Below, piece after piece: positions 35,183-43,135 of a stretch of 64,000 bases of DNA. The stretch covers positions 62,001 through 126,000 of the forward strand of contig NZ_LGDG01000248.1 of assembly GCF_001279775.1 (NCBI RefSeq), written 5' to 3'. This DNA comes from Streptomyces sp. MMG1533. Its GTDB lineage: Bacteria; Actinomycetota; Actinomycetes; Streptomycetales; Streptomycetaceae. Numbering within the stretch: the stretch's first letter is position 1; every line of letters begins with the position of its first letter. Position numbers and translations under genes: made by a program. The notes beneath the pieces are model-generated. The model saw only the letters and a program-made list of their open reading frames with translations, made no database searches and had not been told where the DNA came from.

Positions 35183-35248
35183 GCGTGCGCCACCGCCCCT
35201 TCCGCGTGCGCCACCGCCCCTTCCGCGTGCGCCGCCCGTTCCGTGTGC
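35168..35248. repeat. 21-bp tandem repeat, three copies plus a degenerate fourth
   Basis: The unit GCCACCGCCCCTTCCGCGTGC occurs at 35168-35188, 35189-35209 and 35210-35230, with a shortened, changed copy at 35231-35248. Each unit contains the arm complementary to the upstream half of the terminator hairpin, so several alternative stems could form. It ends 11 bases before the stop of the convergent thiolase gene. Confidence 0.75.
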
Positions 35249-35258
35249 GCTACCGCCG

Positions 35259-36404
35259 TCAGCGCAGCAGTTCGATGATCGTCGCGTTCGCCGTGCCGCC
35301 GCCCTCGCACATGGTCTGCAGGCCGTAGCGCAGGTTCCGCTGCCGCATCCGGGCGAGCATCCGGGTCATCAGGATGGCTCCGGAGGCGCCGAGCGGGTGC
35401 CCGACGGCGATGGCTCCGCCGAGTGGGTTGAGCCGCTCGGGGTCGGCGCCGGTCTCGGCCAGCCAGGCCAACGGGACCGGCGCGAACGCCTCGTTGACCT
35501 CGAAGACCCCGATGTCGTCGATGGACAGCCCGGTTCGGCGCAGCACCTTCTCCGTCGCGGGGATCGGGCCGGTGAGCATCGTGACCGGGTCCGCGCCGCT
35601 GACGGCTCCGCTGTGATAGCGGGCGATCGGGGTGAGGCCCAGTTCGCGGGCCCGCTCGGTGGTCGTGATGAGCAGCGCGGCCGCCCCGTCGGAGATCTGG
35701 GAGGCGTTCCCGGCGTGGATCACGCCGTCGGGTTTGAACGACGGCTTGAGGCCGGCCAGCGTCTCGGCGGACGTGCCCCGCCGCAGCCCCTCGTCCACCG
35801 CGAACTTGGTGCCCTCGACCTCGATCGGCACGACATGGTCGTCGAAGACGCCCTCGTCGATCGCCGCGGCGGCCTTGGCGTGCGAGCCGGCGGCGTACTC
35901 GTCGAGCTGCCTGCGGCTGAGGCCCCACCGCTCGGCGATCAGCTCGGCTCCGAGGCCCTGGTTGAGCTCGGACCCCGCGTAGCGGGCCAGGACGGCGGGC
36001 CCGTAGGGCTGGCCAGTTGTCCGGTGTGCGCCGAGCGGGACCCTGGTCATCGTCTCCACACCGCCGGCGACGACGAGGTCGTACTGTCCCGCCATGACGG
36101 CGTGCGCGGCGGAGTCCACCGCCTGCTGACTCGATCCGCAGGCCCGGTTGATCGTCACCCCGGGTACGTGCTCGGGCCATCCGGCCGCGAGGACGGCGAA
36201 CCTGCCGATGTTGCTCGACTGGTCGCCGATCTGGGTCACACAGCCCCAGACGACGTCGTCCACGGTGCCCGGGTCCACCCCGGTGCGGTCCACGAGCGCG
36301 TTGAGCACCAGTGCCGACAGGTCTGCGGCATGTGTCTCGGACAGCGAGCCGTTCCGCTTGCCGATCGGTGCGCGCACCGCGTCGACGATGACGGCGTCCC
36401 TCAT
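35259..36404 (-). CDS. Acetyl-CoA acyltransferase (thiolase)
   Basis: 381 residues with a complete thiolase active site: Cys89 in INRACGSSQQ, NEAFAPV, His336 in GHPLGASG and Cys366 in MCEGGG. It would release acetyl- or propionyl-CoA from a 3-ketoacyl-CoA. ATG follows GAGAGGA. It is third in the minus-strand run hydratase copy B, racemase, thiolase starting at 38400. FadA5-type thiolases of steroid side-chain degradation have the same build, but specificity cannot be read. Confidence 0.93.
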   Translation of the reverse strand: MRDAVIVDAVRAPIGKRNGSLSETHAADLSALVLNALVDRTGVDPGTVDDVVWGCVTQIGDQSSNIGRFAVLAAGWPEHVPGVTINRACGSSQQAVDSAAHAVMAGQYDLVVAGGVETMTRVPLGAHRTTGQPYGPAVLARYAGSELNQGLGAELIAERWGLSRRQLDEYAAGSHAKAAAAIDEGVFDDHVVPIEVEGTKFAVDEGLRRGTSAETLAGLKPSFKPDGVIHAGNASQISDGAAALLITTTERARELGLTPIARYHSGAVSGADPVTMLTGPIPATEKVLRRTGLSIDDIGVFEVNEAFAPVPLAWLAETGADPERLNPLGGAIAVGHPLGASGAILMTRMLARMRQRNLRYGLQTMCEGGGTANATIIELLR

Positions 36405-36470
36405 GAACGGATCCTCTCGATCGGTCGGCCCGGTCCTTTGGTGGCGGCCCAGACCCGTGATGGTGCTCGT

Positions 36471-37634
36471 CTAGTCGACGGGCGTCTGTACGGCGGCGCC
36501 GCTGTCGAGCAGTTCGTCGATGCCGCCGACTCCCCAGTCGCCGAGCACGGCGCGGGTGTCGGCGCCGAGGGCCGGCGGCGGGGCGCCGGGATTCGACGGC
36601 GTCAGCGAGAACCGCGGTGCCGCGGCCGGCTGTACGACGCCGTCCCTGGCGACCAGGCTCCCGCGTGCGGCCAGGTGCGGGTGGGCGGACGCCTCGCCGA
36701 GGCCCAGTACGGGGGCGACGCAGGCATCGGTCCCCTCGCACAGCTGCGCCCATGCGTCCCGGGTCCGCTCGGCGAACCGCTTCTCCAGACGGCTCCGCAG
36801 CTCCGGCCAGGTGGACCGGTCGTACTGCCGGTCCGGGTCGACGTCGAGCTCCAGGAGGCCGACCAGGCGCCGGTAGAACTTCGGCTCCAGCGCGCCGACC
36901 GCCATGTGCCGGCCGTCCCCGGTCTCGTAGACGGCGTAGAAGGGGCACCCGCCGTCGAGTTGGTTGACTCCCCGCTCGTCGGTCCACGCGCCGCGGGCGA
37001 ACTTGGCGAAGGTGCTCGCGAGCAGGTGGGCGGTGCCGTCGACGATGGCCGCGTCGACGGCCTGCCCCCGTCCCGTCCGCTCGACGGCGTACAGGGCCGC
37101 CAGCACACCGATCACGAGGTAGCAGCCGCCGCCCCCGAAGTCGCCGAGCAGGTTGAGCGGGATCTGCGGCGGCCCGCCCGCGGTCCCGATCGCGCCCAAC
37201 GCCCCGGTGAGGGCGATGTAGTTGACGTCGTGTCCGGCCGCGGCGGCCAGCGGTCCGACCTGGCCCCATCCGGTCATACGGCCGTACACCAGCCGGGGAT
37301 TGCGCGCCAGGCACGCGTGCGGTCCGATGCCGAGGCGTTCGGTCACGCCCGGGCGGAACCCCTCGACCAACACGTCGGCGCGCCCGACCAGTTCGAGTAC
37401 GGCGGCGAGACCGGCCGGGTGCTTCAGGTCCAGCAGCACCGACCGCTTCCCGCGGTTCATGACGTCCGTGGGGCCGCCCAACGGGCCGCCCACGCCCACC
37501 TCGTCGAGACTCTCCGGCCGGTCGACCCGGACCACCTCGGCCCCGAGGTCGGCGAGGAACATCCCGGCGAACGGGCCCGGACCGATGCCGCCGAGCTCGA
37601 CCACCCGGCAACCCGCCAGAGGTCCCGTGCCCAT
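36471..37634 (-). CDS. Alpha-methylacyl-CoA racemase (CoA-transferase III family)
   Basis: 387 residues of the AMACR/MCR branch. The diagnostic active-site pair is present: His135 in GHDVNYIALTGAL and Asp165 in LLGDFGGGG, spaced as His126/Asp156 of mycobacterial MCR. It interconverts 2R- and 2S-methylacyl-CoA, needed because acyl-CoA dehydrogenases use only the S form of methyl-branched chains such as sterol or isoprenoid side chains. ATG is one base from the stop of the hydratase gene upstream. Its presence argues that the substrate carries a methyl-branched acyl chain. Confidence 0.9.
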   Translation of the reverse strand: MGTGPLAGCRVVELGGIGPGPFAGMFLADLGAEVVRVDRPESLDEVGVGGPLGGPTDVMNRGKRSVLLDLKHPAGLAAVLELVGRADVLVEGFRPGVTERLGIGPHACLARNPRLVYGRMTGWGQVGPLAAAAGHDVNYIALTGALGAIGTAGGPPQIPLNLLGDFGGGGCYLVIGVLAALYAVERTGRGQAVDAAIVDGTAHLLASTFAKFARGAWTDERGVNQLDGGCPFYAVYETGDGRHMAVGALEPKFYRRLVGLLELDVDPDRQYDRSTWPELRSRLEKRFAERTRDAWAQLCEGTDACVAPVLGLGEASAHPHLAARGSLVARDGVVQPAAAPRFSLTPSNPGAPPPALGADTRAVLGDWGVGGIDELLDSGAAVQTPVD

Positions 37635-37635
37635 G

Positions 37636-38400
37636 TCAGCGCCCCTTCCAGACCGGCGGCCGCTTCTCCTTGAACGCGGTGGCGCCCTCCCGGGCGTCCT
37701 CGGAGGCGAACACGGGGTCGGTGATCGCGGACTGCTTCGCCCAGGACTCCTCCAGGGTCCAGTCCGCGGTGGAACGTGCGATCTGCTTGGTCGCCGCCAC
37801 CGCCAGCGGACCGTTCGCCGCGATGGTCGCGGCGAGTTCGAGCGCGCCGTCGAGGGCGCCGCCCTCGTCGGTGAGCCGGTTCACGAGGCCGATCCCGGCG
37901 GCCCGTTCGGCGCCGATCGGCTCGCCGGTCAGCAGCAGTTCCAGCGCGATGGCGAAGGGGACCCGTCGCGGCAGCTGCAGGGCCGCCCCCGCGCGGGCGA
38001 CGAGGGCCCGCTTCACCTCCGGCACTCCCAGCCGGGCCGTGCGCGCGGCGACCACCAGATCGCAGGCGAGCAGGAGCTCGAACCCGCCGGCGAGCGCCCA
38101 GCCCTCGACCGCGGCGATGAGCGGTTTGCGCGGCGGGGTCATGGTGATCCCGCACAGTCCCCGGCCCTCGATCGACGGCCTCTCCCCCCGCAGGAACGCC
38201 TTCAGGTCCATTCCCGCGGAGAACGTCCCGCCGCTCCCCGTGAGCACTCCGACCCGCAGCTCGTCCGACGCGTCGAGTTCGTCGACCGCGTCGGCCACGG
38301 CCCGGGCCACGGCTGCGGTCAGGGCGTTCTTCGCGGTGGGCCGGTTGATCGTCACGACTTGGACGGCGCCACGACGTTCGACGAGCACCTCGTCCGACAC
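37636..38400 (-). CDS. Enoyl-CoA hydratase/isomerase (crotonase), copy B
   Basis: 254 residues, the close paralogue of copy A at 8410-9174; both begin MSDEV and end PVWKGR, with long identical stretches such as EGWALAGGFELLLACDLVVA. The oxyanion motif GGTFSAGMDLKAF is intact. Start behind the purine-rich GAGGGGAC. Operator-like site 5 lies 97 bases upstream in the divergent region shared with the dehydrogenase at 38535. The copies may have split roles for two rounds of beta-oxidation. Confidence 0.9.
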   Translation of the reverse strand: MSDEVLVERRGAVQVVTINRPTAKNALTAAVARAVADAVDELDASDELRVGVLTGSGGTFSAGMDLKAFLRGERPSIEGRGLCGITMTPPRKPLIAAVEGWALAGGFELLLACDLVVAARTARLGVPEVKRALVARAGAALQLPRRVPFAIALELLLTGEPIGAERAAGIGLVNRLTDEGGALDGALELAATIAANGPLAVAATKQIARSTADWTLEESWAKQSAITDPVFASEDAREGATAFKEKRPPVWKGR

Positions 38401-38496
38401 GTCCCCTCCTTCGTACGGAAGTTGCGGTCAATTCAGTGCACCAGTCTCACCGTAAGACCCGGCACTTCCCTTAGAGTAGCCCGCGTCGAGGTAAAT

Positions 38497-38506
38497 GCGT
38501 ATACTC
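38497..38506. promoter_or_regulatory. Palindromic operator-like site 5 (GCGTATACTC)
   Basis: Core with GTAAAT on the left and AATTCG on the right, sharing TATACTCAATT with site 1. It lies in the divergent region between enoyl-CoA hydratase copy B (minus) and the acyl-CoA dehydrogenase (plus, start 28 bases away). Confidence 0.6.
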
Positions 38507-38534
38507 AATTCGCCCACGCTGGAGGGGGATGCCG

Positions 38535-39683
38535 ATGCGCCGCACGCTGTTCACCCAGGACCACGAGGACTTCCGCCTCCTGGTCCGCGACTTCCTCACC
38601 CGTGAAGTGGTCCCGGTGTACGAGGAGTGGCGACGGGCCGGCCTCGTCCCCCGTGAGCTGTTCACCTCGCTGGGCAAGCTCGGCATCATCGGTACGGCGA
38701 TACCGGAGGAGCACGGGGGCGGCGGGCAGGACGACTACCGCTACAACGTCGTGATCCAGGAGGAGTGCGCCAGCGCGTGTGTGACGCTGGGCGGCCTGCG
38801 CACTCATCTGGACGTGGTCGTCCCCTACTTCACGGGGCTGGCCAACGAGTCGCAGCGGGAGCGCTGGTTCCCGCGGCTGGCCTCGGGCGAGCTCTACACG
38901 GCGATCGCGATGAGCGAGCCGGGCACGGGCTCGGACCTGGCGGGCATCGCCACGACCGCGGTCCGCGACGGCGACCACTACGTGCTCAACGGGGCCAAGA
39001 CCTTCATCACCGGCGGCCACCACGCCGACCTGGTGATCGTCGTGGCCCGCACCTCCACCGATCCGGAGAACCGGCGGTCCGGCCTGTCGCTGCTCGTCGT
39101 GGAGAAGGGCATGCCCGGGTTCACCGTGGGCCGCAAGCTGGACAAGATCGGGCTGGCCACGCAGGACACCGTGGAACTGTCCTTCGCCGACGTCCGGGTC
39201 CCGGCCGCCAACCTGCTCGGCGCGGAGGGGGCCGCGTTCTCGCAGCTCGGCCGCAATCTGGCGCAGGAGCGGCTGGCCATCGCGGTGGGCGCGGTCGCCC
39301 AGACCCGGACCGCGATCGATCTGACCGTCTCCTACGTCCGCGAACGCATGGTGTTCGGCAAGCCGGTCGCGCACTTCCAGAACACGAAGTTCGAACTCGC
39401 CGCCATGGCCGCCGAACTGGAGGCCGCCCAGGCCATGCTCGACGCGGCGGTCACCGGGCTCGTCGCGGGCGAGCTGAGTGCCGTGGACGCGGCCAAGACC
39501 AAGCTGTTCTGCACCGAGGTACAGGGCCGTGTGGTCGACCGCTGTCTGCAACTGCACGGCGGCTACGGCTACATCCTCGAGTTCCCGATCGCCCGGCTGT
39601 ACGCCGACGCTCGTGTCACCCGCATCTACGGCGGCACCAGCGAGGTCATGAAGACCATCATCAGCAGGTCCCTCGGTCTGTAA
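38535..39683 (+). CDS. Acyl-CoA dehydrogenase (long-chain/isovaleryl type)
   Basis: 382 residues with a full set of motifs: YTAIAMSEPGTGSDLAG (121-137), NGAKTFITGG, the QLHGGYGYILEFPIARLYAD segment and RIYGGTSEVMK. The late base is Gly (YGGT), while Glu245 in LAQERLAIA matches the base of long-chain and isovaleryl-CoA dehydrogenases. ATG 38535 is preferred over ATG 38529 because the latter is too close to GGAGGGGG. Followed after nine bases by an HSD10-like SDR, making a classic oxidation pair. Confidence 0.92.
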   Translation: MRRTLFTQDHEDFRLLVRDFLTREVVPVYEEWRRAGLVPRELFTSLGKLGIIGTAIPEEHGGGGQDDYRYNVVIQEECASACVTLGGLRTHLDVVVPYFTGLANESQRERWFPRLASGELYTAIAMSEPGTGSDLAGIATTAVRDGDHYVLNGAKTFITGGHHADLVIVVARTSTDPENRRSGLSLLVVEKGMPGFTVGRKLDKIGLATQDTVELSFADVRVPAANLLGAEGAAFSQLGRNLAQERLAIAVGAVAQTRTAIDLTVSYVRERMVFGKPVAHFQNTKFELAAMAAELEAAQAMLDAAVTGLVAGELSAVDAAKTKLFCTEVQGRVVDRCLQLHGGYGYILEFPIARLYADARVTRIYGGTSEVMKTIISRSLGL

Positions 39684-39692
39684 GGGGTAGGT

Positions 39693-40463
39693 ATGCGCAT
39701 CGACGGTTCCTCCGCGCTGGTCACCGGTGGCGCCTCCGGGCTCGGTCTGGCCACCGCACGCCGGATCACCGACCGCGGCGGCCGTGTGGTCATCGCCGAC
39801 ATCTCCGAGGAGCAGGGCGCCAAGGCGGTCGCCGACCTCGGTGACGCAGCCAGGTTCGTCCGCGCGGACGTCACCGACGCGTCCGCGGTCGAGGCCGCCC
39901 TCGACGCCGCGCGGGAGCACGGGCCGCTGCGCTGTGTCGTGCACTGTGCCGGCCGGGGCGGTGACCGTACCCGGATCCTCGACAAGGACGGTGCGCCCGC
40001 GGACCTGGACACCTTCGCCGAGGTCGTCCGGATCAACCTGATCGGCACCTACAACGTGCTGCGCCTGGCCGCCTCCCGTATCGCCGAGAACGACGTCCTC
40101 GACGACGGCGACCGCGGCGCCGTCGTCCTCACGGCGTCCGTGGCGGCGTTCGACGGCCAGATCGGGCAGACCTCCTACAGCGCGTCCAAGGCGGGCGTGC
40201 ACGGCATGACCCTGGTCGCCGCCCGTGACCTGGCGAGCCGTCAGATCCGGGTGAACACCATCGCCCCGGGCATCATGGACACCCCGATGCTCGCCCGGCT
40301 GCGCGACGACATCCGCGAGGGCCTCGCCGCCACCGTGCCCCATCCCAAGCGGCTCGGCGCCCCCGACGACTTCGCCCGTCTGGCCGTGGAGATGCTGGAG
40401 AACCCGTACCTCAACGGCCAGACGGTCCGTCTCGACGGAGCGATCCGGATGGCCCCGCGCTGA
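39693..40463 (+). CDS. HSD10-like 3-hydroxyacyl-CoA dehydrogenase (SDR)
   Basis: 256-residue SDR resembling type 2 3-hydroxyacyl-CoA dehydrogenase/HSD17B10. It has VTGGASGLG, DVTDASAVEAAL, VHCAGRG, a long loop around ILDKDG, LTASVAAFDGQIGQ, YSASKAG and VNTIAPGIMDTPML. Members oxidise 3-hydroxyacyl-CoA with methyl branches and also hydroxysteroids. It is paired with the acyl-CoA dehydrogenase just upstream and ends 15 bases before the convergent kinase gene. Confidence 0.9.
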   Translation: MRIDGSSALVTGGASGLGLATARRITDRGGRVVIADISEEQGAKAVADLGDAARFVRADVTDASAVEAALDAAREHGPLRCVVHCAGRGGDRTRILDKDGAPADLDTFAEVVRINLIGTYNVLRLAASRIAENDVLDDGDRGAVVLTASVAAFDGQIGQTSYSASKAGVHGMTLVAARDLASRQIRVNTIAPGIMDTPMLARLRDDIREGLAATVPHPKRLGAPDDFARLAVEMLENPYLNGQTVRLDGAIRMAPR

Positions 40464-40464
40464 C

Positions 40465-40484
40465 GGCTGACGGTCCGGTCAGCC
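40465..40484. terminator. Small hairpin between convergent genes
   Basis: GGCTGAC (40465-40471) pairs perfectly with GTCAGCC (40478-40484) around a six-base loop. It lies right after the SDR stop and overlaps the stop codon of the convergent kinase gene, so it could end both transcripts. Confidence 0.4.
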
Positions 40485-41492
40485 CAGTAGTTCCAGCGCC
40501 TCGTCGAGGAGCACCGGCAGTGCGGGCAGCATGCGCCGGTGCATCTCGGTGAACCGGCCTGTCTTCCGGGCCCTTTTGATGAGCAGCGCGGTCGCGGCGG
40601 ACTCCTTGTACTTGGTCAGCGCCTCGAACCACGCCAGGTCCCGCAGCCGCTCGCCCCGTGCCTCCTGGTATGCCTCGACCAGCTCCGCCTTGCCCGGCAT
40701 CCCGGTCGGCTCGTCCGACAGGGACGCCGGGTGGCGCGCCTCGTCGGTGAAGAAGGTCAGCCAGGTCACGTCGATGCGGGGGTCGCCCAGCGCCCAGATC
40801 TCCCAGTCGATGATCGCGGTGATCCGGTCCGCCTCGCACAGCGTGTTGCCGAGCCGGTAGTCGCCGTGGGTGACCACCGGTGCCATCGCGTCGGGGCGCA
40901 TGGCGTGCAGCCGGTCGGCGACCGTCTCGTATCCCGTGCGCAGGTCGTCGGGAACGGTCGTGAACGCCCGCGTCCAGCGGTCGACTTCGGCATCGGGCGA
41001 GCACACCGACTCGGCCGCGAGCGAGGTGCCGCGCGGGTCGACCCGGTGCAGGGCCGCAAGCATCCGTACGGCGTCGAAGGCGCGGGCCCGCACCAGGTCG
41101 GCGGGCACCGTGCCGCGCGGCGCGAGCACCGGCTCGACACACTGCCCGGGCACGAGCTCCATGGCCACGAAGGGCGGTGTGCCCGCGTCGCAGAACAGCA
41201 CCGCCGGCACCCGTACCCCGGGCCGGCCCGCCAGGGCCTGCATCAGCCTCGCCTGCCGGAGCACGTCCCGGTTGCGGACCGGTGGCAGTCCGGGCGGGGC
41301 CACCTTGAGGACCACCCGTTCGTATCCGGCCGGAACGCCGGACAGTTCGGCCACGTAGGTCAGGCTCGACGTGCCGCCGGTGAGCGGCTCGACACCCCGC
41401 ACCGTGGCTTCGGGGACCCAGCCGCGGACGGCCGCCGACGTACGTGTGGTCAGGTCCCGTACCAGTTCCGCGCTGCTCGCGGCGATGCTCAC
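40479..41492 (-). CDS. APH-family kinase, second candidate 4-hydroxyacyl-CoA kinase
   Basis: 337 residues, paralogue of the kinase at 9325-10344; both share the block KVAPPGLPPVRNRDVLRQAR after the ATP-site Lys (Lys63 here). The catalytic loop is VTHGDYRLGN (Asp211, Asn216), then IIDWEIWALGDPR. GTG start; GGAG lies a little far upstream. It is 22 bases after the acyl-CoA ligase gene on the same strand and faces an acyl-CoA dehydrogenase/SDR pair. Small-molecule kinase acting on a hydroxyacyl-CoA is favoured over antibiotic resistance. Confidence 0.8.
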   Translation of the reverse strand: MSIAASSAELVRDLTTRTSAAVRGWVPEATVRGVEPLTGGTSSLTYVAELSGVPAGYERVVLKVAPPGLPPVRNRDVLRQARLMQALAGRPGVRVPAVLFCDAGTPPFVAMELVPGQCVEPVLAPRGTVPADLVRARAFDAVRMLAALHRVDPRGTSLAAESVCSPDAEVDRWTRAFTTVPDDLRTGYETVADRLHAMRPDAMAPVVTHGDYRLGNTLCEADRITAIIDWEIWALGDPRIDVTWLTFFTDEARHPASLSDEPTGMPGKAELVEAYQEARGERLRDLAWFEALTKYKESAATALLIKRARKTGRFTEMHRRMLPALPVLLDEALELLG

Positions 41493-41514
41493 GATCGGCT
41501 CGCTCCTGTCGTGG

Positions 41515-43032
41515 TCAGGCCGTGGTGCGCCGGGCCGGTTCGAACAACGCCTGCACGTCCGGCCGGCTGACCTTCATGGACGGGGTGCGGGGCAGCTCGT
41601 CGACGACCTTGATCTCGGTGGGCAGGTGATAGCGGGCCAGCCGCTCGGTCAGCCACTGCCGCAGCTCGGCCTCGGAGGGCCCGACGGCCCCGTGCCGGAC
41701 CGTCACGGCGGCGACCGGCACCTCACCGAGCCGTTCGTCGGGAATGCCCACCGCGGCCGCGTCACGCACGGCCGGATGCGCCCGCAGCGCGTCCTCGATG
41801 ACGCTCGGGACGATCTTGAAGCCGCCCCGGTTGATCGCGTCGTCGGCGCGTCCGTGGATGTAGAGGAACCCGTCGTCGTCGAGGCTGGCGAGATCGGTCG
41901 TACGGACCCAGCCGTCACCGGGCAGTTGGGCGCCCTTCGCCTCCAGCACCCCCACGGCACCGGCGGAGACCGGCTCGCCCGTCGTACGGTCGACGACGCG
42001 CAGGGCGATGCTCGGGAAGGCGCGCCCGACGCTGCCCCGCTTCGCCGTCCACCATTCCCGGTGGAGCCCGAGGTCCCAGCCCGCGATCGCTCCGGCGAAC
42101 TCCGTGGCGCCGTACACCGACAGCACCGGGACCCCGAACCGGTCGGTGAACCGTTCGGCGTCCTCGGGGGGCAGCGGAGCGGTGCCGGACGACACCATTT
42201 CCACTCCCTCGAACACGTCGGCCGACAGATCCGACTGCAGCACCATCCGCAGCGGGGTGGGTGCCAGCCGGACGCGCCGCGGCCGGGTCCGGCGGACGAG
42301 CGCGGCCCACTTCTCGACGTCGAACCGCTCCAGCAGCGCGGTCTGCAACCCGGCCGCCACATTGGCGATCGCGAAGTACAGACCGCCGATGTGGACCAGC
42401 GAGGTCCACAGGATGGACGGATGCGTGCGCAACCGCACCTCGTCCGAGGCGACCGGCGTACCCGACGCCTCGAACGCGGCGGTGAGCTTGCGGTAGGTGA
42501 GCTCGACGCGTTTGGGACGACCGGTGGTCCCGCTGGTCTGCATGAGGACGGCGACGTCGCCGCGCTCCGCCGCACGCGGCGCGGGCGTCCAGTCGGCGGC
42601 GCGCGCCTCGAGCGGCCGGTCCTCCTCACCGGTCTGAAGGGGTACGGCCGCCACCTCGGCGGCCGCGGAGAGCACCCCGGGACGGGCCCAGTCCTCGGCG
42701 CCGGCCACCACGACCTGGGGGGCGAGGGTCCTGATGTCCTCGCCCAGGGCCACCTCCCCGTGGAACGGGCTCAGTGTCACGACCTGGCGGCCGGTGGCGA
42801 GGACCGCCACCAGCGCGGCCAGGTGTCCCGGCCGGTTCCGCAGGACGATGCCGATCCGGTGCGCGTCGGGTGCGCCGGCCTCGGCGAGCAGCCGGTCGAG
42901 GTCGTCGACCGCGCGCCGCAGGTACGCCCAGGGATAGTCGCGGTTCTCGAAGGTCAACGCGGTCGCTTCCGGCACCGCGGAGAGCACCCGGCGCAGCCGG
43001 ACCGGAAGCGGTCGGTCATCAGGGATCGGCAC
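41515..43032 (-). CDS. AMP-binding acyl-CoA ligase
   Basis: About 505 residues of the ANL superfamily. The phosphate-binding loop is LMQTSGTTGRPKRVEL, followed by SVYGATEFAG, TTDLASLDDDGFLYIHGRADD and the hinge/C-terminal NRGGFKIVPSVIEDAL. The final catalytic-Lys region reads PRTPSMKVSR. GTG at 43032 follows AAGGAC; upstream frame extension has no ribosome site. It probably activates a carboxylic acid of the substrate as CoA thioester. It lies between another ligase and the kinase gene. Confidence 0.88.
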   Translation of the reverse strand: MPIPDDRPLPVRLRRVLSAVPEATALTFENRDYPWAYLRRAVDDLDRLLAEAGAPDAHRIGIVLRNRPGHLAALVAVLATGRQVVTLSPFHGEVALGEDIRTLAPQVVVAGAEDWARPGVLSAAAEVAAVPLQTGEEDRPLEARAADWTPAPRAAERGDVAVLMQTSGTTGRPKRVELTYRKLTAAFEASGTPVASDEVRLRTHPSILWTSLVHIGGLYFAIANVAAGLQTALLERFDVEKWAALVRRTRPRRVRLAPTPLRMVLQSDLSADVFEGVEMVSSGTAPLPPEDAERFTDRFGVPVLSVYGATEFAGAIAGWDLGLHREWWTAKRGSVGRAFPSIALRVVDRTTGEPVSAGAVGVLEAKGAQLPGDGWVRTTDLASLDDDGFLYIHGRADDAINRGGFKIVPSVIEDALRAHPAVRDAAAVGIPDERLGEVPVAAVTVRHGAVGPSEAELRQWLTERLARYHLPTEIKVVDELPRTPSMKVSRPDVQALFEPARRTTA

Positions 43033-43135
43033 TGCCTTGTCCTTCGGTCGGGCCCATGGGCGGGGCGAGCTGTCTGCGGTGCCTCCGGACGACGGACGTC
43101 GCCTCCGGCTGACGGGCATGAAGGGCGGGCCGGGG

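Noticed and set aside
35168..35248. Tandem repeat considered as a CRISPR array
   Set aside because: Units are directly adjacent with no spacers and no cas genes are present.
30988..37611. A 2207-codon open frame on the minus strand
   Set aside because: It runs antisense to well-supported dioxygenase, hydrolase, HsaA/B and SDR genes; its translation is Arg/Gly/Asp-rich low-complexity sequence, as expected for a shadow frame in high-GC DNA.
36471..37634. Ordinary family III CoA-transferase
   Set aside because: The His135/Asp165 pair in the GHDVNYIA and GDFGGGG contexts is that of alpha-methylacyl-CoA racemases.
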